Source of the DNA: Candidatus Omnitrophota bacterium
GTDB lineage: Bacteria > Omnitrophota > JACPQZ01
Length of the DNA: 18,678 bases
NCBI GenBank assembly: GCA_016190205.1
Contig: JACPQZ010000064.1
Coordinates: forward strand, 1-18,678
Reading direction: 5' to 3'
The translations under genes and the position numbers were made by a program. The notes beneath the pieces are model-generated. The model ran no database searches. It was not told the origin of the DNA and was given only the letters and a program-made list of their open reading frames with translations. Positions 13,224-18,678 of the stretch are shown here, one piece after another (position 1 is the first letter of the stretch; each line of letters begins with the position of its first letter).

Positions 13224-14952
13224 GAGCGGGTCCGTTTTTTTGAGGCTCTTGCGCGCGCTCATGCCGCACCGCCGCTACATGCTGACGGCTTCCTCGGCGC
13301 TTGTTCTTTCCACAGGCCTTCAGCTCGTGGGGCCCTATCTCATCAAAGTGGGCATTGACGGGTTTATGCTGACGCGCGACGCGGGGGGGCTTCTGAAGAT
13401 CGGGGTCTGGTACCTCGCGGTTCAGCTGGGCCTCATGCTCTTTTCATATCTAGAGATCAATGCCGTGGCCCTGGCGGCACAGGGCTTGATGCGCGATTTT
13501 CGAAAGGCCGCCTATGATCATTTGAGCCGGCTCCACACCGCGTTTTTTGACAGGACCCCCGCGGGTAAGCTCATTACAAACGTCACCCATGACGTGGAGT
13601 CCTTAAACGAGCTCATCTCCTCGGGTTTGGTCACCATCCTGGGAGACCTCTTCATTTTGGCCGGTATTACAGCAGTCATGTTTTGGATGGATGCGGGCCT
13701 CGCCGTCCTCGCGGTGTCTCTAACACCGCTCGTCATCTTGATGACGCGTTTTTTTGCGAAGAGGCTGCGGGCCGCGTATCTCATGATCCGGCACCAGGTG
13801 GCCCTCCTGACTATTTATATCCAGGAGCGAGTGGCTGGGATGCGTATCGTCCAGGTCTTTAACCGTGAGCGGGATACCCTCGCCCAGCACCACCGCTTGA
13901 ATCTCGATCACCATAACGCCAATGTCGCCTCGATCCGCTTGCACGCGATCTTTAACCCCCTCATTGCTTTCTTGAGTACGGTCACCGTGGCGGTCATCCT
14001 TTGGGTGGGCTCGCTTAAGGTTATCTCCGGGGAGCTTACGCTGGGCTCCCTGGTTGCGTTTTTGGTCTACGTGGAGATGTACTTTAAGCCGATCGGAGAC
14101 CTTTCTGAAAAGTTTAATATCCTCCAGGGCGCGGCGGCCTCTTGCGAAAAGATTTTCGACCTTTTGGATGAGCCGCCGGGGATCTTGGACCCGCCGGTCG
14201 CCGCCGCGCCCGCCGAGCCCTTGACCGTCGACTTTGAGCGCGTGGATTTTGCCTACGACGGCCACGCTGTCTTAAGCGATGTTTCCTTCAGCGTGCGGCC
14301 GGGTGAGATGATCGCGGTGGTGGGACCCACGGGCGCCGGAAAGACCACCTTGGTCAACCTGCTTTTGAGGCTCTACGACGTAAAGGGCGGGGCGGTGCGG
14401 GTAGGGGGCGCGGATGTGCGACATTTGAAACAGCATGACCTGCGCTCCTTGTTCGGCATTGTGTCGCAAAACGTCTTTTTGTTTTCAGGTTCCCTTTGGG
14501 AAAATGTGACGCTCGGTGACGATTCGCTGGACCTGGCCTATGTGAGATCCTGCCTGGAATCCGTGGGGGCGCGGGCCTTCGTGGAGCGCCTCGCCGGGGG
14601 GAGCGGGGAGGAAGAGCTTCCCGAGGAGGCAAAAACACTTTCCGCGGGGGAGCGTCAGCTTTTGAGCGTAGCCCGCGCCCTCGCGCACGAGCCCCGCATC
14701 CTCATTTTGGACGAAGCCACCGCCCTCATTGATTCCGAGACCGAGCGCAAGGTCCAGGAAACCTTGAAGGCCCTGCGCGGAAAGGTGACTCAAATCGTCA
14801 TCGCCCACCGCCTCTCGACTATCGAGGAGGCGGACCGGATACTCGTCATCAACGAAGGCCGTCTCATTGAAACGGGAACCCACGAGGAGCTCATGCGCCG
14901 CCGCGGCATGTACTGGGGCTTCACCCAGCGCATCGGCACGCGCATGGCGTGA
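13213..14952 (+). CDS. ABC exporter half-transporter, catalytic partner (MdlB-like)
   Basis: This 579-residue partner has a membrane domain (about 15-300) and an ATPase domain with Walker A GPTGAGKTT (371-379), Q419, Walker B ILILDEA with the intact catalytic E501 and the switch histidine H532 (IAHRLSTI). Its signature is LSAGE (476-480) instead of LSGGQ. Because each ATP site uses Walker motifs of one subunit and the signature of the other, the altered signature here pairs with the altered Walker B of the upstream protein: one full catalytic site and one degenerate site. ATG 13213 overlaps the upstream stop by 11 bp; the longer frame from 13105 lies inside the upstream gene and was rejected. 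Confidence 0.9.
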   Translation: MSGKSGSVFLRLLRALMPHRRYMLTASSALVLSTGLQLVGPYLIKVGIDGFMLTRDAGGLLKIGVWYLAVQLGLMLFSYLEINAVALAAQGLMRDFRKAAYDHLSRLHTAFFDRTPAGKLITNVTHDVESLNELISSGLVTILGDLFILAGITAVMFWMDAGLAVLAVSLTPLVILMTRFFAKRLRAAYLMIRHQVALLTIYIQERVAGMRIVQVFNRERDTLAQHHRLNLDHHNANVASIRLHAIFNPLIAFLSTVTVAVILWVGSLKVISGELTLGSLVAFLVYVEMYFKPIGDLSEKFNILQGAAASCEKIFDLLDEPPGILDPPVAAAPAEPLTVDFERVDFAYDGHAVLSDVSFSVRPGEMIAVVGPTGAGKTTLVNLLLRLYDVKGGAVRVGGADVRHLKQHDLRSLFGIVSQNVFLFSGSLWENVTLGDDSLDLAYVRSCLESVGARAFVERLAGGSGEEELPEEAKTLSAGERQLLSVARALAHEPRILILDEATALIDSETERKVQETLKALRGKVTQIVIAHRLSTIEEADRILVINEGRLIETGTHEELMRRRGMYWGFTQRIGTRMA

Positions 14953-14958
14953 TATAAT
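14950..14958 (+). promoter_or_regulatory. Extended -10 promoter of tRNA-His
   Basis: TGATATAAT is an extended -10 element 12 bp before the tRNA. It overlaps the stop codon of the ABC gene (TGA 14950-14952). Confidence 0.6.
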
Positions 14959-14970
14959 AATCCACCCTAT

Positions 14971-15044
14971 GGTGGGTGTAGCTCAGCCGGCAGAGCACCT
15001 GACTGTGGCTCAGGGGGCCGTGGGTTCAAATCCCATCACCCACC
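14971..15044 (+). tRNA. tRNA-His (anticodon GTG)
   Basis: GTGGGTG (14972-14978) pairs with CACCCAC (15037-15043). The extra 5' G at 14971 faces C 15044, the G-1:C73 pair typical of tRNA-His. The anticodon stem CCTGA/TCAGG holds loop CTGTGGC with anticodon GTG. A full CCA is not encoded. Confidence 0.95.
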
Positions 15045-15055
15045 CATCTTATTTC

Positions 15056-15069
15056 GGTACCGGGTACGA
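15056..15069. repeat. GTACC pair at 7-bp spacing, left flank of the lipoprotein gene
   Basis: GGTACCGGGTACGA contains two GGTAC cores 7 bp apart. A similar pair, GGTACCTGGTACC, occurs at 15600-15612, and the surrounding TTTCGGTACCKGGTAC matches in both places. Together they flank the AT-rich lipoprotein gene. Confidence 0.6.
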
Positions 15070-15099
15070 TGGTGCCGGTTTCGCTCGGAGGGGTGTAAC

Positions 15100-15576
15100 G
15101 TGGCACGCGTGTGCCTGGTACCGTTATTAGCACTATTATTGTTCTCCTGTACGAATACTAACCCAGGAGTGGGGTCTATGAACAATAAAAATGCTTACGA
15201 TCGGCAGTTGATTCGAGCTCTTTTGACAAAAGATGTGGTCCGTTTCTGTCATTCTGAAGAAGTAACACGCATCTTGGCTGATAAAAGATCCGAAGCAAAT
15301 ATTAGATTATTAGAATCATTTCTTAACCCAAATTTTGAATCAATGGATGAAAGAGAACGAGCCTTATATGCAGCAGTGGCATTAGCGATATTTGACCAAA
15401 AATCCGGCATAAGTGTGTTGCAAGATTTCGAAAAATATTTTATGACTAACACGGGTATCGAATCAATGCACGTTCGCGCTGCGTTGATTCTTATTGGGGA
15501 AAATCCGGAACGAGTTAGATTCGCGAATGTTCCAATGTCACCTGATCTATGCAAGTCCATTTCTGCAGAACCTTAA
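15100..15576 (+). CDS. Putative lipoprotein of unknown function
   Basis: The 158-residue protein begins with a short hydrophobic signal, VPLLALLLF, ending in the lipobox-like LFSC, so C17 is probably lipidated. The rest is helical and charged, with stretches such as ERERALYAAVALAIF and HVRAALILIG that could form HEAT-like helical pairs; I do not recognise a family. GTG 15100 is supported by GGAGGGG at 15087-15093, 6 nt upstream. The gene is visibly AT-richer than its neighbours from about 15160 on and uses codons such as TTA, AGA and AAT that are rare around it. Paired GTACC repeats lie on both sides. This suggests a recently acquired single-gene insert between tRNA-His and the response regulator. 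Confidence 0.65.
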   Translation: MARVCLVPLLALLLFSCTNTNPGVGSMNNKNAYDRQLIRALLTKDVVRFCHSEEVTRILADKRSEANIRLLESFLNPNFESMDERERALYAAVALAIFDQKSGISVLQDFEKYFMTNTGIESMHVRAALILIGENPERVRFANVPMSPDLCKSISAEP

Positions 15577-15599
15577 GTTTTCCTTTCCATTTTCTTTTC

Positions 15600-15612
15600 G
15601 GTACCTGGTACC
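15600..15612. repeat. GTACC pair at 7-bp spacing, right flank of the lipoprotein gene
   Basis: GGTACCTGGTACC has two GGTACC cores 7 bp apart and is preceded by TTTTC, as in the left copy at 15056. A third, weaker pair, GTACCAAGTACC, is at 16156-16167. Confidence 0.6.
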
Positions 15613-15669
15613 GCGGAGCGAGGTTCGCGCAAGGTTTCGCAGGTTTAGGCCCCCAATCTAAAAATCGTG

Positions 15670-15675
15670 TATAAT
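15670..15675 (+). promoter_or_regulatory. -10 box of the response regulator gene
   Basis: A perfect TATAAT stands 63 bp before ATG 15739. The -35 region shows no consensus. The leader of about 55 nt holds no recognised riboswitch. Confidence 0.45.
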
Positions 15676-15738
15676 CTATTAATAGGGGTTAAGATCATTA
15701 GGTGGCGGTGTGAAGGTGTTTGAGGGCAAGGGCCGGTC

Positions 15739-16140
15739 ATGAGCGCTGAAAAGAAAAAACCAATTATTCTGATCGTCGAAGACGAACCCGCGCTTGCCCG
15801 CATTTTAAAAGCTAATTTGAGCATGCAGGGTTTTGATATTGCTTTGGCGCACAGCGGCGAAGAAGCGTTACGCCTCGTGAGGGAATTAACGCCGCGCCTA
15901 ATCCTCTTGGATGTTATGCTTCCTGACAAGGACGGTTACACCGTGCTAAAAGAAATACGCCAACAGGAGAGCAAGAAAAAGCGAAGATCCAAGGTCCCCG
16001 TCATCATGCAAAGTGCCCGGGGCCTGCCCACTGAAATCTTATGCGAGACGGAGGGGATATCCGGGTTCGTACATAAGCCTTACAAACTAGACGATCTCCT
16101 GGCGGCGGTCAAAGGCGCGCTAGGTCGCTCACCTCATTAA
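15739..16140 (+). CDS. Stand-alone response regulator receiver (CheY-like)
   Basis: The 133-residue protein is a single receiver domain: acidic pocket E14-D15 (VEDEP), phospho-accepting D58 (LLDVMLPDKDGY), S92 in the switch position (QSARG) and K113 (HKPY). There is no output domain, so it acts by protein-protein contact, as CheY or a phosphorelay intermediate would. No histidine kinase gene is adjacent, so its partner is unknown. The basic linker ESKKKRRSK (77-85) is an insertion between strand 3 and strand 4 seen in several such orphan receivers. ATG 15739 follows a GAGGGCAAGGG stretch. The next gene starts 49 bp later behind its own promoter. Confidence 0.92.
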   Translation: MSAEKKKPIILIVEDEPALARILKANLSMQGFDIALAHSGEEALRLVRELTPRLILLDVMLPDKDGYTVLKEIRQQESKKKRRSKVPVIMQSARGLPTEILCETEGISGFVHKPYKLDDLLAAVKGALGRSPH

Positions 16141-16171
16141 GATTATCAAAGCAGTGTACCAAGTACCCACG

Positions 16172-16180
16172 TGATACAAT
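16172..16180 (+). promoter_or_regulatory. Extended -10 promoter of the DegT aminotransferase gene
   Basis: TGATACAAT ends 9 nt before ATG 16190. The RNA would start about 2-3 nt before the start codon, and no ribosome binding site is present between them. The GTACC pair at 16156-16167 lies where a -35 element or regulator site would be. Confidence 0.55.
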
Positions 16181-16189
16181 AGCCTGCAA

Positions 16190-17320
16190 ATGGCCCACCA
16201 GGTTCAAACGAAGCAGACGGCTCAAAGGACCATCCCCCTTTTCTGGCCCTACGTTTCCCCCAAGGCTGCGGCGGCTCTCCAGGATGTGCTCGGTACCCGC
16301 TGGGTCGGGCAGGGACCGCGCGTGGAGCGGGCAGAGGACGAATTCCGGTTTAGATTTAATGTTCCTCATGCAGTATCCGTCAATTCCTGCACCTCCGCCC
16401 TCCACTTGGCCCTCATTTTAGCGGGGGTCCGGGACGGAGACGAGGTCATCACCACGCCCCTGACCTGCTATGCGACGGTCGCCCCCATCCTCTATCAAAG
16501 GGCGAAGCCGGTATTCGCGGATATCCGGCCGGACGATTTAAACATTGACCCCGAGGCGATCGAGCGGACAATTACAGACCGCACACGGGCGATCCTTCCC
16601 GTACACTGGGCGGGGGAGCCGTGCGATCTGGATGAGATTAATGCGATCGCGCGAGAGCGGGGGATTCAGGTTATTGAAGACGCAGCGCACGCCCTGGGCG
16701 CGGTTTACAGGGGCAGGTTCATAGGGGCGGCCAGCCCCTTCACCTGCTTTTCGTTCCAGGCGATCAAGCAAATTACGACGGGGGACGGGGGGATGCTGAC
16801 CGTGCTGGATGAGGCGGCTGCGGAGAGGGCGAGGAAACTGCGCTGGTTCGGGATTGACCGGAACTTTAAGGGCGATATCTACGGTAAATTTCAGATCGAG
16901 GAGCTCGGTTTCAAATACCATATGAACGACCTGGCGGCTGCCATCCTTATGGTCGAGCTCGAAGACCTTGACGCCGTTGGGGCCCGAAGGGCTGAAATCG
17001 TGGCGCGCTACCGGCAGGGGCTTAAGGACGTTCCCGGGGTTAAGCTCGTGACCCAAAGGGAAGATCGAAAGAGCGCCAACTGGCTTTTCAATATCCTGGT
17101 GGAGCGCCGGGCTGACTTTCAAAGGCGGCTCTCCGATTTTGGGATCGAGACGTCGCTGGTTCATATTCGCTGTGACGTGTACCCCATTTTAGGCGGAAGA
17201 CGGCAGGCGCTGCCGGTCATGGATGCGCTGGAGCCGAAATATATTGCTTTGCCCCTCCACTGCAGTCTCACGAATGAGGATGTCGATTTTATCATCGATA
17301 CCATCCGTCAGGGCTGGTAG
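16190..17320 (+). CDS. DegT/DnrJ/EryC1-type PLP-dependent sugar aminotransferase
   Basis: This 376-residue protein transfers an amino group to a nucleotide-linked keto-sugar. K193 in SFQAIKQITTGDGG carries PLP; D164 and H167 in VIEDAAHALG contact the cofactor, and SVNSCTSALHLAL (63-75) supplies the phosphate-binding turn. Length and motif order are typical. The product is probably a building block for surface glycan, since a glycosyltransferase and a methyltransferase follow with overlapping ends. The promoter sits so close that translation is probably leaderless. The exact sugar (for example perosamine, bacillosamine or a 3-amino sugar) cannot be told from sequence. Confidence 0.92.
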   Translation: MAHQVQTKQTAQRTIPLFWPYVSPKAAAALQDVLGTRWVGQGPRVERAEDEFRFRFNVPHAVSVNSCTSALHLALILAGVRDGDEVITTPLTCYATVAPILYQRAKPVFADIRPDDLNIDPEAIERTITDRTRAILPVHWAGEPCDLDEINAIARERGIQVIEDAAHALGAVYRGRFIGAASPFTCFSFQAIKQITTGDGGMLTVLDEAAAERARKLRWFGIDRNFKGDIYGKFQIEELGFKYHMNDLAAAILMVELEDLDAVGARRAEIVARYRQGLKDVPGVKLVTQREDRKSANWLFNILVERRADFQRRLSDFGIETSLVHIRCDVYPILGGRRQALPVMDALEPKYIALPLHCSLTNEDVDFIIDTIRQGW

Positions 17321-18380
17321 AGATTTCGTCGCAGGGCCCTCCACGGCGCTCTGCGACATCATTATTCCCGTGTGGAATAACTTTGCTCTTACCCGGCGTT
17401 GCCTTAAAAGCATCCTCAAGCACACGGGTGTCCCTATCCAACTTATCCTCATCGATAATGCCAGCGCTCCCCCTACCCGAGATTTTCTGCTCGATTTTAA
17501 GACGCGGACCCCAGTTCCCCTTCAGCTCATCCGCAACGTAGAGAACCTGGGAAATATCAAGGCCGTGAATCAAGGGATTGCGGCCTCAGGCGCGCCATAC
17601 CTCTTAATCCTCGATAACGACACGCGGGTATTTCCCGGGTGGCTGGAAGGCATGATCGCGGCCGCTCGATCGAGCGAGGACATCGGTCTTGTAAATCCGC
17701 AAAGTAATTCGCTCGGGTCGCGGAAGCCCTGGTATCGTTCCTGGGATACCGTTGCCCGGCGGGCGGCCCTTGAGGAAAAGAATGACGTACTCGAGACCGC
17801 AACCGCGACGGGCTTCTGCATGCTCGTCAAGAGGGCGCTCGTGGAACGAATAGGCGGCTGGTGCGAGGATTATGGGCTGGGCTATTTCGACGATGAGGAT
17901 TACAGCCTGCGCGCCGCGCGCGCCGGCTTTAGGTGTGTCCAGGCGCGCGGTGCCTTTGTGTACCATGAGGAGCAGGCGTCCTTCAGGAAGATGAAGCGCG
18001 CGCGGCAGAAGCTGTGGGCCCATAACCGGGCGCTTTTCGAGGGCCGTTACGGCAGGTCGGGAAGAATCGCTTATTGTCTGGCGCGGTCCACCGGACCTTT
18101 GAGGGAGAAGGTTCTGGCCGAGGCCTTCACGCTCGCCCGCGCAAATCACTGGATTTGGATTTTTGAGAAGCGGGGATTTACCCAACCGGATGTTCCCGCG
18201 CACTCAAACATCCGAGAGGTCAGGCTCTTGGGGGCTTTTTTTCCCTGGAACTGCCTTTTCCGCATCGTGACGAAGAAGAAGCAGTTTGAAAAGGTGGTCA
18301 CCGACGACGCTGGGCTTATTTCTATATTAAGGCGCGCCCGTCCGCTCCACAGGGCGGAGCTGGAGTATATCCGGCCATGA
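17280..18380 (+). CDS. Family 2 (GT-A) glycosyltransferase
   Basis: The 366-residue protein opens with CDIIIPVWNN, has LIDNAS near 58-62, the metal-binding LILDNDTRV (109-117, D-N-D) and the FDDEDYSLRAARAG acceptor-side motif about 100 residues later. It would transfer a sugar from a nucleotide donor to a glycan or lipid at the inner face of the membrane. The C-terminal 100 residues have no clear membrane helix. Start ATG 17280, overlapping the aminotransferase by 41 bp, is a compromise: ATG 17223 would add 19 residues, and no start codon lies closer to the fold. The gene ends in ATGA, overlapping the methyltransferase start. Confidence 0.88.
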   Translation: MSILSSIPSVRAGRDFVAGPSTALCDIIIPVWNNFALTRRCLKSILKHTGVPIQLILIDNASAPPTRDFLLDFKTRTPVPLQLIRNVENLGNIKAVNQGIAASGAPYLLILDNDTRVFPGWLEGMIAAARSSEDIGLVNPQSNSLGSRKPWYRSWDTVARRAALEEKNDVLETATATGFCMLVKRALVERIGGWCEDYGLGYFDDEDYSLRAARAGFRCVQARGAFVYHEEQASFRKMKRARQKLWAHNRALFEGRYGRSGRIAYCLARSTGPLREKVLAEAFTLARANHWIWIFEKRGFTQPDVPAHSNIREVRLLGAFFPWNCLFRIVTKKKQFEKVVTDDAGLISILRRARPLHRAELEYIRP

Positions 18381-18678
18381 CGTCGACCACGGCACCTGGA
18401 GCCCGCACGAGCCGCAGCACAGTTTGGGCGGGGGAGCGCGTGCTTGACGTGGGCTGCGGCGCGGCAAAGGGGAGCGGGGCAGTGGGGATAGACATCATGC
18501 CTCTCCCCGGCGTAGACGTCGTGCACGACCTCAACACCTACCCCTGGCCGTTTAGCGATAGCGAGTTTGACCGGCTCGTGTTTAGGGAATCGTTGGAAAT
18601 GCTCGATGACGTGGTGAAGACCATGGAGGAGGCGCACCGGGTGACCAAACCGGGCGGCCGCGTGGAGATTCACACCAA
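18377..18678 (+). CDS. Class I SAM-dependent methyltransferase, truncated by the window edge
   Basis: About 100 residues are visible and the frame stays open to the last base. Motif I is VLDVGCG, followed after a short gap by VGIDI, then VDVVHDLNTYPWPF, FDRLVF and HRVTKPGGRVEI, in the order of Methyltransf_11-like enzymes that accompany glycan operons. ATG 18377 shares four bases with the stop of the glycosyltransferase (ATGA). Where relatives usually have a His such as in LEH, this protein has ESLEMLDD. The substrate is probably a sugar or lipid intermediate of the same pathway. The 3' part is not in the window. Confidence 0.75.
   Translation, partial: MTSTTAPGARTSRSTVWAGERVLDVGCGAAKGSGAVGIDIMPLPGVDVVHDLNTYPWPFSDSEFDRLVFRESLEMLDDVVKTMEEAHRVTKPGGRVEIHT

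Overview
The window looks like a chromosomal piece of a Gram-negative-type, moderately GC-rich, poorly characterised bacterium. The evidence is a secreted cell-wall amidase, an AsmA-like envelope protein, a lipoprotein, tightly overlapping genes and tRNAs without an encoded CCA. The gene mix and repeat-littered junctions would suit an uncultured lineage such as Omnitrophota, but that placement is a guess. No rRNA, CRISPR array or intact transposon was seen.

Layout. (a) 1-258: small XRE regulator behind a perfect TATAAT box and an 18-bp palindrome. (b) 290-3246: three overlapping genes, an HpnA-like epimerase/reductase, a gluconate-2-dehydrogenase-subunit-3-like protein and a GMC oxidoreductase, probably one redox operon. 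(c) 3247-4218: a gene-poor kilobase with a recombinase C-terminal remnant and stacked repeats. (d) 4219-8751: one co-directional run of N-acetylmuramoyl-L-alanine amidase, glutamate racemase, queD, queC, queE (preQ0/queuosine route) and an RdgB-type nucleotide pyrophosphatase. (e) 8744-10759: convergent AsmA-like gene. (f) 10808-10961: tRNA-Pro and tRNA-Arg. (g) 11006-14952: PTS EIIA-like protein and a two-gene heterodimeric ABC exporter. (h) 14971-16140: tRNA-His, an AT-rich orphan lipoprotein and a stand-alone response regulator. (i) 16190-18678: DegT-type aminotransferase, family-2 glycosyltransferase and a truncated methyltransferase, a surface-glycan-like operon running off the window.

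The most unusual signal is in the junctions. Four places carry arrays with a strict 7-bp period. Three of them are built as inverted repeats whose arms are heptad arrays (3641-3835, 3924-3991, 7288-7440); the fourth is a perfect direct array of GGTCTCG inside the 5' end of murI (5406-5446). The unit sequence differs at each place while the period and, in three cases, the inverted architecture are shared. In the two arms at 3641-3835 even the position of a single +1 slip matches. These elements supply the queC stop codon, the queE N-terminus and the murI N-terminus. They resemble in spirit the heptanucleotide STRR repeats known from cyanobacteria, but the hairpin-armed form with varying unit sequence is the best candidate here for something undescribed.

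Functional links: amidase and racemase both serve peptidoglycan; queD-queC-queE are successive preQ0 enzymes (FolE is not in the window); the exporter pair has the asymmetry of one degenerate and one active ATP site; the last three genes fit glycan assembly. All functions are inferred from motifs read by eye; no database search was possible.
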